The notes below the pieces were generated by a model. That model made no database searches and was not told where the DNA came from. It was given only the letters and a program-made list of their open reading frames with translations. A DNA stretch of 64,000 nucleotides from JACRBR01 sp964371355 (GTDB taxonomy: Bacteria; Chloroflexota; Dehalococcoidia; DSTF01; JACRBR01). A program made the position numbers and the translations under genes. Below are positions 50,900 to 60,152 of this stretch, one piece after another (the stretch's first letter is position 1; every line of letters starts with the position of its first letter). The stretch lies in NCBI GenBank assembly GCA_964371355.1, contig CAYJMG010000007.1, forward strand, positions 62,001 through 126,000. The letters run 5' to 3'.

Positions 50900-51166
50900 C
50901 TATGCGAGGACCAGCGAGAGCGCTTCGCAGACGGCCTTCAGCTCGCCCGTGCGCGTCTGAAGCAGCATGTCGATGCCGCGGGGGTCCCACGGATTGAATC
51001 GCCCGGGATGTCCGTAGTCCGTCTGCTCGAAGCGCGCCGTCCCGTTCGGAAGCTGGATTGTGACCAACCGCCGCACCATTGGGTCGGGCGTGCCATGCGC
51101 CGGATCGTAGCGCGGGTAGCGCTCCTCGATGATCGACAGCGCAAGAAGCTTCGTTTCGTTCGCCAT
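50900..51166 (-). CDS. Small protein of unknown function
   Basis: 88 residues, no recognised domain. A helix (ETKLLALSIIEERYPRYD) is followed by a strand-rich part (MVRRLVTIQLPNGTARFEQT) and a C-terminal helix. Start preceded by a GGGAGAGAG purine block. The stop abuts the stop of the giant membrane protein gene (50899/50900), so the two genes converge with no spacer. Confidence 0.6.
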   Translation of the reverse strand: MANETKLLALSIIEERYPRYDPAHGTPDPMVRRLVTIQLPNGTARFEQTDYGHPGRFNPWDPRGIDMLLQTRTGELKAVCEALSLVLA

Positions 51167-51509
51167 GTACCCGTCTCTCTCCCCCCTTCGGCATCACCCG
51201 ACGGAGGGATTGTAGCGGACACCTACCGGTCGGTCTCCTTGTCAGCCCGCCACCAAAGACGTCCGCCGCGGCAGATCCCGCATCATTCGACTGTCGGCGA
51301 GAGATCTCTGTAGCATCGATGTTTCGGTAGTGAAATCCGATCGAGAGCAAGGACGACAAACGCGCCATGCGACAGCGCCCACGCCGCCGCCGCGGCAGGT
51401 GGGACCGGCGCGAACGCAAAGGCCGCATCCCCGTCGACGCAACCTCTCCAACGGCCCCGAGAAGGCCCCTGTGTCGTGTGTGCTCTCTGTGGGTCGGTCG
51501 TGAAGCCCC
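51167..51509. other. Intergenic region, no gene found
   Basis: 343 nt between two minus-strand genes. It should hold the promoter of the small gene at 50900 and the end of the ftsK transcript. I see no clear hairpin with T-run and no conserved RNA shape. Confidence 0.5.
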
Positions 51510-53909
51510 TCAGTCGAAACGCGGCTGGTCGTCTTCCGCCGGATCGCGGAACATCGACCGGTCCTCGGGCGCGTATACCTCGCGCGAGCCGCCGCCCTCG
51601 GCCGGGCCCACGACGCCCGTCTCTTCGAGCAGGTCCATCAGCCGCGCTGCCCGCGGGTAGCCGATGCGCAGCCGGCGCTGCAGCAGCGAGGTGCTGATGC
51701 GGTTGTGTTCCAGGGCCAGGGCCTTCGCCTTCTCCAGCATGTCGTCGGTCGCGCCTTCCTGTTCGAGCTCGGCCTGGGCCGCCTCGAACAGGTGGTCGTA
51801 CGTCGGCCGATCGAGGCTCGAGAACCGCTCCTGGGTCCAGAACTCGACGATGCGCTCGATCTCCTCGTCGGAGACGAACACGCCCTGCAGCCGTCGCGGC
51901 TTGGCGGCGTCGGGCGCCATGTACAGCATGTCGCCGCGGCCCAGCAGCTTCTCGGCGCCAGCCATGTCCAGGATCGTGCGCGAGTCCACCTGCGAGCTGA
52001 CGGCGAAGGCGATGCGGGTGGGGAAGTTCGCCTTGATGAGCCCGGTGATGACGTCGACGGACGGCCGCTGTGTCGCAACGACCAGGTGGATGCCGGTAGC
52101 GCGCGCCAACTGGGCCAGCCGGCAAATCTGGCGCTCCACCTCGAACGGCGCCGCCATCATCAGGTCGGCCAGCTCGTCGATGATGACGACCCAGTACGGA
52201 AGCTTCTCCGTCGAGCGCGGGCTGCGGTTGTAGCCATCAATGTTGCGCACCGCGATGGCGGCGAACTTCCGGTAGCGCGCCTCCATCTCGTGGATGACGG
52301 CCTGCAGGGTGCCAACGACCTTGTCCATCTCCACGACGATGCTGGAGAACGCCAGGTGCGGGATGGGCTGGAAAGCCGAAAGCTCCACGCGTTTCGGGTC
52401 GATCATCACGAAGCGCACGTCCTCCGGGGAGGCGTGCATGAGGATGCACGAGATCACCGCGTTCATGCAGACCGACTTGCCGGAGCCAGTCGCGCCGGCG
52501 ATCAGGAGGTGCGGCATCTTCGTCAGGTCAGCGATGATCGGCTCGCCCGAGACGCTCTGCCCCAGCGCTACGGTCAGCTTGCTCTTGCTGGCCGCGCGCT
52601 GGAACGGCGTGCTCTCCACCACCGTACGCAGCGCAACCAGCGACTTCGTCGCGTTCGGTACCTCGATGCCCAGCACGGGCTTGCCCGGGACCGGCGCCTC
52701 GATGCGGACCGAGTGCGCTGCCAGCGCCAGCGCGAGGTCGTTCGCGAGAGACGTGATCTGTTGCACGCGGACGCGCGTGCGTGAGACCTCCTCCACGCGG
52801 GTCTTCGGCTGGCCATCCTTGCCGATGATGGTCTTGTTGTTCTCGTCCTTCTCGACGATGGTGCGTGTCTTGATCTCCCAGCCCGGCTCGATACCGAACT
52901 GCGTTACGGTCGGCCCCTCGTTGATCTGCACGACCTTCGCATCGACGCCGAAGCTGGCCAGCGTCTGCTCGATCAGCTCCGCGCGCAGCTCGTTGTCGAC
53001 GGTGCTGTCCTCGTCCCGCGCCTTGTCCGCAAGCAGCACCATCGGCGGCAACTGCCAGCCGTTGCGCTTGCGGTTGCCCTTCTCGTCGGTCTCGATGGCC
53101 TCGCCTGCATCATCTTCTTCCTGATCTTCTTCGAACATCGAGGACTGGACCGGCTCTTCCTCCTCGTACTCCTCGTCGTCGATCTCCTCATCGAGGACCG
53201 CGCCGCCCGCCGTCCGCGCCCACATCACGGAGTCCAGCGGCATCTTCTCCGCGCCCTTCGGCGCCGGCTTCGTCGGGAAGATGAACTCGAACCCGCGCCG
53301 CGCGTAATACGCCGACCGCTGCGGGATCTGCCAGTCCCACACTGTCTGTGCGTAGTACGGCGTGTTCTGGATCGCCGACGCCGCGAGCGTCGGGAAGGCC
53401 ACGGCGAACGCGGCGATGCTGATGCAGACCCAGGCGATGATGCCGAACGGGTTGCCGGCGAACTGGCGCCCCAACTCGCCGCCCAGGGAGTGCTCGCTGA
53501 CGGGCACGTCACCCAGTTGTATGTCGGGCCGGAAGAACCCGAAGAAGCCGGCCAGCGCCAGCCCGGCCAGCCCCCCGATGGCCCACGGCCGCCAGTCGGC
53601 CCAGAGCTTCTCCTGCTCGTCGCGGATCACCAGCCAGCCGGAGTACGCGAACAGGAGGATCCAGGCGTAGATGAGGAGACCGAACGTCTCGACGAAGCGG
53701 TTACGTGCGTCGGCCAAGCCCGCGGTGAACGGGACGATCTGGGGGATTGCCAGGATCGCGAGGATGATGAGGAGGACGCCGAGGCTCTCGCGGCGGATCA
53801 GCAGGTCGTGGAGGGTCGTCCACGCCGACTGACCGCTCCGCCGGCGGCCGACGGGCTTCACGGGCGCCTTCTGCGCCCTCGCCGGCTTTGCCCGCGTCCT
53901 TGCGGCCAC
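51510..53909 (-). CDS. ftsK: FtsK/SpoIIIE-family DNA translocase, GTG start
   Basis: 799 residues, normal for the family. Four N-terminal membrane helices (about 40-190), an acidic linker (about 245-275), then the motor. Walker A GATGSGKS (near 470), Walker B VVIIDELADLMM, VVATQRPSVDVITGLIKANF, and a C-terminal winged-helix gamma domain (LLQRRLRIGYPRAARLMDLL) that reads the chromosomal orientation sequences. Pumps DNA through the septum at division. GTG start 5 nt after the RNase J stop, with GGAGGTG 8 nt before it inside the rnj end. Confidence 0.95.
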   Translation of the reverse strand: MAARTRAKPARAQKAPVKPVGRRRSGQSAWTTLHDLLIRRESLGVLLIILAILAIPQIVPFTAGLADARNRFVETFGLLIYAWILLFAYSGWLVIRDEQEKLWADWRPWAIGGLAGLALAGFFGFFRPDIQLGDVPVSEHSLGGELGRQFAGNPFGIIAWVCISIAAFAVAFPTLAASAIQNTPYYAQTVWDWQIPQRSAYYARRGFEFIFPTKPAPKGAEKMPLDSVMWARTAGGAVLDEEIDDEEYEEEEPVQSSMFEEDQEEDDAGEAIETDEKGNRKRNGWQLPPMVLLADKARDEDSTVDNELRAELIEQTLASFGVDAKVVQINEGPTVTQFGIEPGWEIKTRTIVEKDENNKTIIGKDGQPKTRVEEVSRTRVRVQQITSLANDLALALAAHSVRIEAPVPGKPVLGIEVPNATKSLVALRTVVESTPFQRAASKSKLTVALGQSVSGEPIIADLTKMPHLLIAGATGSGKSVCMNAVISCILMHASPEDVRFVMIDPKRVELSAFQPIPHLAFSSIVVEMDKVVGTLQAVIHEMEARYRKFAAIAVRNIDGYNRSPRSTEKLPYWVVIIDELADLMMAAPFEVERQICRLAQLARATGIHLVVATQRPSVDVITGLIKANFPTRIAFAVSSQVDSRTILDMAGAEKLLGRGDMLYMAPDAAKPRRLQGVFVSDEEIERIVEFWTQERFSSLDRPTYDHLFEAAQAELEQEGATDDMLEKAKALALEHNRISTSLLQRRLRIGYPRAARLMDLLEETGVVGPAEGGGSREVYAPEDRSMFRDPAEDDQPRFD

Positions 53910-53914
53910 CTGCC

Positions 53915-55570
53915 CTACACCTCCACCCGCACGGGCAGCACCATAGGGCGCCGCCGCGTCTCATCGTACAGGAACTTCGCGACAGACTCCTTCACCTCGG
54001 TCTGCACCGCGCCCCACTCCAGCGGGTGATCCTCCGCGCTCAGGCCGTGCGCCACGTGATCGCGCGTCCGTTCGATGAGGTCTTCGCTCTCGTCCATGTC
54101 GACAAAACCGCGCGACACGACCTCCGGGCGCCCGGTCAGGTGGCTGGTGTTCTTGTCCATCGGCAGGATCACCACCACCATCCCGTCCGACGCCAGGTGC
54201 TTGCGGTCGCGCAGCACCACGTGGTCGATGTCGCCGACACCCAGCCCGTCGACGTAGACGTAGTCGCACTCGATGCGCTCGCCGTAGTTGGCCTCGCCCT
54301 TGCTGTCGATCTCCAGCACGTCGCCGTCGGTCATGATGAACGTGTCCGTGCCCTGGTCCAGCGCCTCCGCGATCTGCGAGTGCAGGACCATGTGGCGGTA
54401 CTCGCCGTGCACCGGGACGAAGTACCGCGGTTTCACCAGTGCATGCAGGATCTTCAGCTCCTCAGCCGCCGCGTGCCCCCGTACGTGCACGTCGGCGATG
54501 CGGTTGTACAGCACGTTCGCGCCCAGCTTGAACAAGTTGTCCACCGTGCGGTGTACGAGCGCCTCGTTTCCGGGCACCGCCGACGCGGACATGATGACCA
54601 GGTCACCCTCGACGATCTTCACGTGCTGGTGATCCTGGTTCGCCATGCGCGTCAGCGCCGACGTCGGCTCGCCCTGGCTGCCCGTGGTCACGATCACCAG
54701 CTTCTCGTGCGGTACGTTCGGCAGCTCACGCACGCTCACCAGCATGCCTTCGGGCGCGCGCAGGTAGCCGCGCTCGATCGCCATGCCGGTGTTGTCGATC
54801 ATCGTTCGCCCGGTGATGAACACGCGCCGGCCGCACGCTTCGGCCGCGTCGAACACCTGCTGCACGCGCGCGATGAGCGACGCGAACGTCGTGACGATGA
54901 CGCGGCCCTCCGCCTTCGCGATGAAGCGGAACAGCGACTCGCCGACGATCTGCTCCGAGGGTGTGTACCCGGGGATCTCGGCGTACGTGGAGTCCGCGCA
55001 CAGCAGGATTACGCCCTCGTCGCCGTATTGCGCCAGCTTCGAGAGGTCAGTCGACTGCCCCATGACGGGCGTGTGGTCGAGCTTGAAGTCGCCGGTGTGG
55101 ATGCATGTGCCCACCGGTGTCCGGATCGCATATCCGACGGAGTCGGGGATGCTGTGCGCCACCTGGAACGGCTCGACCGTGAACGGCCCCTGTTCGACGG
55201 AGTCACCGAGGTGCATCTCGCGCAGGTCGGTGCTCTGCAGGAGCCGGGCCTCCTTCAGCTTTACGCTGATCAGGCCGTGCGCGAGCGGCGTGGCGTATAC
55301 GGGCACGTTGATCTGGCGCAGGATGTACGGCAGCGCGCCGGTGTGGTCCTCGTGGCCGTGCGTGATGAAGATCGCGTGCAGGTTCTTGCGGTTGTCGATC
55401 AGGTAGCTGACGTCGGGGATCACGAGGTCGACGCCGAGCATGTCCTCGGCGGGGAACATGAGGCCGCAGTCGACGGCGATGCAGTCATCGCCGTACTCGA
55501 ACAGCATCATGTTCTTGCCGATCTCGCCGAGGCCGCCAAGAGGGATGACGCGAAGGATTGGTCCTGCCAT
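53915..55570 (-). CDS. rnj: Ribonuclease J
   Basis: 551 residues. Metallo-beta-lactamase core with HGHEDH (residues 71-76), the other zinc-site residues in TPVGTCIHTGDFKLD, and beta-CASP blocks (VIVTTFASLIARVQQ, GSQGEPTSALTRMA, VPVHGEYRHM). RNase J combines 5'-3' exo- and endonuclease action in mRNA decay and rRNA maturation. Start by AAAGGACG upstream. In an operon with a UDG 8 nt before and ftsK 5 nt after. Confidence 0.96.
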   Translation of the reverse strand: MAGPILRVIPLGGLGEIGKNMMLFEYGDDCIAVDCGLMFPAEDMLGVDLVIPDVSYLIDNRKNLHAIFITHGHEDHTGALPYILRQINVPVYATPLAHGLISVKLKEARLLQSTDLREMHLGDSVEQGPFTVEPFQVAHSIPDSVGYAIRTPVGTCIHTGDFKLDHTPVMGQSTDLSKLAQYGDEGVILLCADSTYAEIPGYTPSEQIVGESLFRFIAKAEGRVIVTTFASLIARVQQVFDAAEACGRRVFITGRTMIDNTGMAIERGYLRAPEGMLVSVRELPNVPHEKLVIVTTGSQGEPTSALTRMANQDHQHVKIVEGDLVIMSASAVPGNEALVHRTVDNLFKLGANVLYNRIADVHVRGHAAAEELKILHALVKPRYFVPVHGEYRHMVLHSQIAEALDQGTDTFIMTDGDVLEIDSKGEANYGERIECDYVYVDGLGVGDIDHVVLRDRKHLASDGMVVVILPMDKNTSHLTGRPEVVSRGFVDMDESEDLIERTRDHVAHGLSAEDHPLEWGAVQTEVKESVAKFLYDETRRRPMVLPVRVEV

Positions 55571-55578
55571 ATCGTCCT

Positions 55579-56313
55579 TTACAGGAGCCGCATCTGCTGC
55601 GACTCAGGCGCAGCCTGCGCGGTCTCCGCGGCCGTTGCCGCTGTCGTGGTCTGGGGGTGCGGTGTCGCGCCCTTCTTCATGTGCGCGGGCACCTCTGTGC
55701 GCTCGGCCACCGGCGTCTCGCCGGCCAGTACCTTTTCCAGGAATCCGGGCAACCGCCCGAAGTCGGCCTCGATCACCCGGCGCAGGCTGCCCTGGTGCAG
55801 CGCGGCCGCTGGGTGATACATCGGCACGACGATGAGGTCACCCTTGCGTCGCGGCGTGCCGTGGATGCGGCTGACGGACTCGCCCGGGAAGTAGCGCTGC
55901 ATGGAGAAGCGGCCCAGTGTCACCACTACCTTCGGAGCGATCGCCGCGATCTGCGCGTCGAGATACTTGCCGCATGCCTCGATCTCGTCGGGCTGCGGGT
56001 CGCGATTGTTCGGCGGCCGGCATTTCACCACGTTACCGATGAACACCTTCTTCCGGTCGAGCCCGATGCCGGCCAGCAGCTCGTCCAGGAACTTGCCAGC
56101 GGCGCCCACGAACGGGCGTCCCTGCTGGTCCTCGTAGAACCCCGGCCCCTCGCCGATGAACATGATCCGCGCGTCGGGGTTCCCTTCGCCCGGCACCGTC
56201 CGGTTCCGGCCGTGGCAGAGCCCGCAGTCCGTACAGCCAGCCACCTGCCTCGCGATCCCCGCGAGCGCGTTCTTCTTTTCCGTCACCATGTCGTTCGCCG
56301 CATCCATGCTCAT
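55579..56313 (-). CDS. Family 4 uracil-DNA glycosylase (Fe-S)
   Basis: 244 residues. Active-site blocks: GEGPGFYEDQQGRPFVG, then NVVKCRPPNNRDP and MYHPAAALHQ. Fe-S cluster Cys: Cys27, Cys30, Cys98 and Cys114. Removes uracil from DNA. The C-terminal 50 residues are Ala/Thr-rich and disordered. The ATG overlaps the stop of the upstream permease gene (ATGA), indicating coupled translation. Confidence 0.93.
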   Translation of the reverse strand: MSMDAANDMVTEKKNALAGIARQVAGCTDCGLCHGRNRTVPGEGNPDARIMFIGEGPGFYEDQQGRPFVGAAGKFLDELLAGIGLDRKKVFIGNVVKCRPPNNRDPQPDEIEACGKYLDAQIAAIAPKVVVTLGRFSMQRYFPGESVSRIHGTPRRKGDLIVVPMYHPAAALHQGSLRRVIEADFGRLPGFLEKVLAGETPVAERTEVPAHMKKGATPHPQTTTAATAAETAQAAPESQQMRLL

Positions 56314-57164
56314 ATCGCTTCTATCTCTACCCTGCCGTCCCGCAGTCTCCGCACGCTCTGGTACACCGTCTCGATCCCCAGCAGCAGCGCCGTCACGCCG
56401 TATGTTCGCCGCAGTATTCCGTCATCCACCCGGTTCGCCACCAGCGCTGCCAGGAACGCCGCGATGATCGCGACCGGCGCCACCCAGCGCAACAGCGCGA
56501 TGTCAACCGTCTCCTGCCGCAGGTTCGCGATCGTCCCGGCGATGCCGGTGAACGCGATCACCACCAGCGACACGCCCTGCGCCATCTTCTGCGGGTCGCC
56601 GGCCTCGCCGGTCAGCCCGAAGACGACGATCGCGGGGACGAAGATGGCGCCTCCTCCCACGCCCAGCACGCCGGCCAGCACGCCGCCGGCGAACCCGAAC
56701 ACCACTTCGATCAGCAGGCCGGCCGCGCCATCCTGCGGGGTGCCTGCCGATACGCTCCAAACAAGCTGGCGGAAGGCGACGAGGAAGAGGAACACCCCGA
56801 ACAGCAGCCGCAACCGCAGCGCGGGTACCTTCACCATCGCCTTCGCGCCCACCACGACCCCGGCCACGGCGCCGGGCGTCAGGGCCAGCACGAGCCGCCA
56901 GTCGATGTTGCCTGCGCGCCAGTATCCGGCCACGCCAGCGACAGCGACAAACGCAATGATGGCGAGGGACGTGCCGTGCGCGCGGTGCTGGCCCAGCCTC
57001 AGCAGGCCGGTCAGCATCGGCACCATGATGGCGCCACCGCCCACACCCGTCAGGCCGCTGAAGGTGCCTCCTGCGATCCCCGTGAGGACCGCCCGCGTCC
57101 CTCGTGAACCTGACGCCGTCGTTTCCTCGCCACCCTTTCCGGGCGATTCTATCACGGTGAGCAT
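56310..57164 (-). CDS. TauE/SafE-family sulfite/anion permease-like protein
   Basis: 284 residues, eight predicted membrane helices in two repeats. Each repeat begins with the family Gly-rich block: SGLTGVGGGAIMVPMLTG and LAGVLGVGGGAIFVPAIV. These carriers export sulfite, sulfoacetate or similar anions. Ligand unknown. Start at 57164 with a TACTAT box ending 8 nt upstream and no ribosome site, so likely leaderless. First gene of the tauE-UDG-rnj-ftsK unit. Confidence 0.9.
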   Translation of the reverse strand: MLTVIESPGKGGEETTASGSRGTRAVLTGIAGGTFSGLTGVGGGAIMVPMLTGLLRLGQHRAHGTSLAIIAFVAVAGVAGYWRAGNIDWRLVLALTPGAVAGVVVGAKAMVKVPALRLRLLFGVFLFLVAFRQLVWSVSAGTPQDGAAGLLIEVVFGFAGGVLAGVLGVGGGAIFVPAIVVFGLTGEAGDPQKMAQGVSLVVIAFTGIAGTIANLRQETVDIALLRWVAPVAIIAAFLAALVANRVDDGILRRTYGVTALLLGIETVYQSVRRLRDGRVEIEAI

Positions 57165-57313
57165 GGGGGAAGATAGTACCTGAGCAGGTGATCGATCGCG
57201 TGATCGAATTAGGGTTTGTTGGACATAACGAGCCACTTCTTGTGCGGGCGATGGAGCGTAGCGGCTCGGAAGCCAAAATGGAGGACAGGCGCGAGGCGCC
57301 GGAGGAGCGACCC

Positions 57314-58003
57314 ATGGACGAGACCACCGAGATCTTCACCGAGGTCGGCTGCGGCAACACACCCGCCGTAGCTGAGATCCTCCGCTGGAAGCCGGAACTC
57401 TCCCGCGCGCGGGACGCGTCGTCGCTCTCCATCCTGCAGTTCGCGCGCTACATGGGGCACGGCGCCATCCTGGACCTGCTGGTTGATGCCGGGCCGCCGC
57501 TGAGTATCTTCGAGGCCGCCACGATCGACCGCGCCGCGACGGTCCGCGATCTTCTGGCGGACGATCCCTCGCTCGCCGCAGCCTATTCGCCCGACGGCTT
57601 CACGGCGCTCCACTTCGGCGCCCACTTCGGTGCAACGGAAGCCGCGGTGGCGCTCCTGGAGGGCGGCGCGAACATCGAGGCCGTCACACGCAACTTCCTG
57701 ACCAACATGCCGCTGCACGCGGCCGCGGCCGGCGGCCGCGTGGAGACCGTGCGCGTCCTCCTCCAGCGCGGCGCCGACCCCAACGCTCGACAGCACGGGG
57801 CGTACACGGCCCTGATGACGGCGTCATTCGCGAACAACCGCGAGCTGGCGGAGTTGCTGATCACTCTTAACGCGGACGTCCGGCTACGGAGTGAGGAAGG
57901 AAAGACGGCGGCGGAAATTGCCGCTGGCTTCGGGAACATGGAGTTGGCCGCCCGCCTCCGCCTGGAGGAGCGCACCGTGGACCACAACCACCGGTACGGG
58001 TAG
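57314..58003 (+). CDS. Ankyrin-repeat protein
   Basis: 229 residues, about five ankyrin repeats; the clearest read DGFTALHFGAHFGATEAAVA and NMPLHAAAAGGRVETVRVLL. The first repeats are degenerate. No enzyme domain or signal peptide, so it is a cytoplasmic protein-binding module with unknown partner. Start at 57314, 6 nt after GGAGGAG; earlier in-frame ATGs lack sites. Convergent with tatC. Confidence 0.85.
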   Translation: MDETTEIFTEVGCGNTPAVAEILRWKPELSRARDASSLSILQFARYMGHGAILDLLVDAGPPLSIFEAATIDRAATVRDLLADDPSLAAAYSPDGFTALHFGAHFGATEAAVALLEGGANIEAVTRNFLTNMPLHAAAAGGRVETVRVLLQRGADPNARQHGAYTALMTASFANNRELAELLITLNADVRLRSEEGKTAAEIAAGFGNMELAARLRLEERTVDHNHRYG

Positions 58004-58029
58004 GCCCCAGGTCGACGTACGGGACGGCC

Positions 58030-58815
58030 CTATCCGCCAGAGGCGCGCCGCGAGGACAGGAAGCTGCTGCCCTCGACCAGCCACGCCAGTCCGATGCCGA
58101 AGATATAGAGCACGATGATGGGCACCGCCACGATGGCCTGCGTGATCGGGTCGATCGACGGCGTGACGATCGCCGCGGCCACCACCGCCGCCAGGATGGC
58201 GTAGCGCCACCAGCCGATGAGCTTCCGCGATGTCACGATCCCGATCTTCGCCAGCCCCATGATCACGAAGGGAAGCTGGAACACGAGGCCGGTCAGCAGC
58301 AGTAGCCGCGTCACCGTGTCGATGTACGTCTGGATACCGATCGTCGCCTGCACGTCGTCTGTGTTGGGGTCGAGCAGGAAGTCCAGCGCGGGCGGCAGCT
58401 CGACGTAGTACGCGAACGCCATGCCCAGCACGAACATGCTCGAGCAGCCGAACACGATCGGGATCAGCCAGCGGCGCTCGGCCTTCGTAAGGCCCGGCGC
58501 GACGAACGCCAGGAACTCGTACATGATCACGGGCATCGCGATGGCGATCCCCAGCAGCAGCGATACGCGGAAGTAGGTGCTCCAGTAGTCGAGCAGGGTG
58601 AACTGGTTCAGCTTGAACCCCTCGACCTCGTCCTTTGCCGGGTCGACCAGGAAGCCGATGAACCACTTCGTCAATGGATAGATCGACACGCCGATGCCGA
58701 TGACCAGCGCGAGCACGCTGATGATGACGCGGTTCCGCAGCTCGATCAGGTGCTCGATGATGGTGAGGACCTTGCCGTCCTCGGGGAACTCGACGGGGGC
58801 CGTGGCCGTGGTCAT
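58030..58815 (-). CDS. tatC: Sec-independent translocase subunit TatC
   Basis: 261 residues, six transmembrane helices. It keeps the TatC blocks: IIEHLIELRNRVIIS (with the signal-binding Glu), YEFLAFVAPGLTKAERRW, and FVIMGLAKIGIVTSRKL. Receives folded twin-arginine substrates. ATG overlaps the stop of tatA/B by four bases (ATGA). Downstream end lies close to the ankyrin gene. Confidence 0.95.
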   Translation of the reverse strand: MTTATAPVEFPEDGKVLTIIEHLIELRNRVIISVLALVIGIGVSIYPLTKWFIGFLVDPAKDEVEGFKLNQFTLLDYWSTYFRVSLLLGIAIAMPVIMYEFLAFVAPGLTKAERRWLIPIVFGCSSMFVLGMAFAYYVELPPALDFLLDPNTDDVQATIGIQTYIDTVTRLLLLTGLVFQLPFVIMGLAKIGIVTSRKLIGWWRYAILAAVVAAAIVTPSIDPITQAIVAVPIIVLYIFGIGLAWLVEGSSFLSSRRASGG

Positions 58816-59309
58816 GGCGCCGATTCAGCCCGTTCCGCCGTTGGTTCCGCCTCCGCGGGCGGCTCGGCTGGCGCTGCGGCTGGCGCTGCGGCCGATGATT
58901 CTGGCGCCGCGTCCGGGTCGGGGATCTCGACCCAGCTCCCGCCCGCGGCGCCGTTCGAGGCGGCCGCGCCGTTCGCTGCTGCTGCCCCGGCCGCCGAAGG
59001 TGCAGCGGACGCGTCCTGCTTGAGAATGTCCTGCCGCACGCCGCGCATCGCCTCGGTCACCTGCTGCGTGGCCCCGCCGATCCCGTCCGTGACCTCTTTC
59101 CAGACGCCGCGCTCGCCCTCGGTCTCTTTCTCGACGTCCTTGATGACCTCGTTGAACTCCGCCGCTAGGCCGCTGGTGTACTTGCGGATCTCGCGGATGG
59201 TCCGTGCCAGGTCGGCCGCGAGCCGGGGCAGCCGGTCGGGGCCGACGAAGATCAGCGCGACGATCAGTATGACGGCCAGCTCCAGCGGGCCGACGCCGAA
59301 CAGGTTCAT
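58812..59309 (-). CDS. TatA/TatB-type translocase subunit
   Basis: 165 residues. Short N-terminal helix (LELAVILIVALIFVGPDRLP), the Phe-Gly-Pro hinge and an amphipathic helix (LADLARTIREIRKYTSG), then a long Ala/Pro-rich tail. Its length and LEL-VGPDRLP wording are closer to TatB than to TatA. One such gene is seen here, so it may serve both roles or a second copy lies elsewhere. Same operon as tatC. Confidence 0.9.
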   Translation of the reverse strand: MNLFGVGPLELAVILIVALIFVGPDRLPRLAADLARTIREIRKYTSGLAAEFNEVIKDVEKETEGERGVWKEVTDGIGGATQQVTEAMRGVRQDILKQDASAAPSAAGAAAANGAAASNGAAGGSWVEIPDPDAAPESSAAAPAAAPAEPPAEAEPTAERAESAP

Positions 59310-59368
59310 ACCGGCAGTGTACGCCAGCCCCCAGGCCCACCCAAAAGGGGGCGTCAGCGAAAGCGAAA

Positions 59369-59386
59369 CCGCCTCACCGGAGGCGG
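59369..59386 (-). terminator. Possible terminator after acpP
   Basis: On the minus strand: CCGCCTC, CGGT loop, GAGGCGG, then TTTCGCTTTCGC. Seven-base-pair stem and a broken T-run between acpP and the tat genes. It suggests that tatA/B-tatC form their own transcript. Confidence 0.4.
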
Positions 59387-59432
59387 CTCATCGACGGTCG
59401 AACTGCTGACGGGCTGGCGGGTGACCCGCTCG

Positions 59433-59696
59433 CTACCCTTCGTCGTCGATCCCCAGATCTTTCAGGTAGTCGACCGCGTCCTGCACGGTCGCGATCTTCT
59501 CTGCGTCCTCATCGCTGATCTCCAGCGTCTTGCCATCCTTGGAGAACTCTTCCTCCATGGACATGATCAGCTCGACGAGGTCCAGCGAATCGGCGTTCAG
59601 GTCGTCGACGAACGAAGCGCTGGGGACTACCTGGTCTTCCTCGACGCCGAGCTGGTCGACGATGATCTTGCGGACGCGCTCGAAAACTGTGGCCAC
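59433..59696 (-). CDS. acpP: Acyl carrier protein, GTG start
   Basis: 87 residues, acidic. Phosphopantetheine site DSLDLVELIM with Ser37. Holds the growing acyl chain in fatty-acid synthesis. GTG start close after a GGAGGAGAGG purine block. Follows nusB by 24 nt. Probable partner of FabD and FabG here and of the desaturase-like diiron protein at 40.3 kb. Confidence 0.95.
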   Translation of the reverse strand: MATVFERVRKIIVDQLGVEEDQVVPSASFVDDLNADSLDLVELIMSMEEEFSKDGKTLEISDEDAEKIATVQDAVDYLKDLGIDDEG

Positions 59697-59720
59697 GTTG
59701 TTCCTCTCCTCCGGACCGGC

Positions 59721-60152
59721 TCAGCTGCCGGGACTGGTCTTGTTTGCGAGCGACATGCTCACCGAGCCGAGCACACCATTGACGAATCGAGCAGAACTGT
59801 CGCTCCCGTAGATCTTTGCCAGTTCCACGGCCTCGTTGATGGCTGCCCGGATGGGCGCCCCATTATTCATGAGGATCTCCCGAATCGCAAGACGCAGGAT
59901 GTTCCGGTCGATGGCGCTCAATTGTTCCACCGGCCACTGCGTCGCCGCCTGGCGGATTACGTCGTCCAGCGCCGCGCGATGCTCGACCACGCCCTCCACC
60001 AGCGTCCGCGCGAAAGCCGCCTGCTCCTCGGTCAGGTTCGCTTCCTCGCTCCGCCGCGCCAGCGCCTCGAGCGGGTCGTGCGGGGAGACGTCGGACTCGA
60101 ACAGCGCCTGCAGCGCCACGATCCGGGACTTGCGGCGGGGGTTCGTAGCCAT
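59721..60152 (-). CDS. nusB: Transcription antitermination factor NusB
   Basis: 143 residues. All-helical NusB domain: RKSRIVALQALFESDVS, then VVEHRAALDDVIRQAATQWP, RNILRLAIREIL and INEAVELAKIYGSDSSARFVNGVLGS, the last being the most conserved. Binds the boxA RNA with S10 for rRNA antitermination. Start and fabG stop overlap as TAATG. Its location inside a fatty-acid operon is unusual for most phyla. Confidence 0.94.
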   Translation of the reverse strand: MATNPRRKSRIVALQALFESDVSPHDPLEALARRSEEANLTEEQAAFARTLVEGVVEHRAALDDVIRQAATQWPVEQLSAIDRNILRLAIREILMNNGAPIRAAINEAVELAKIYGSDSSARFVNGVLGSVSMSLANKTSPGS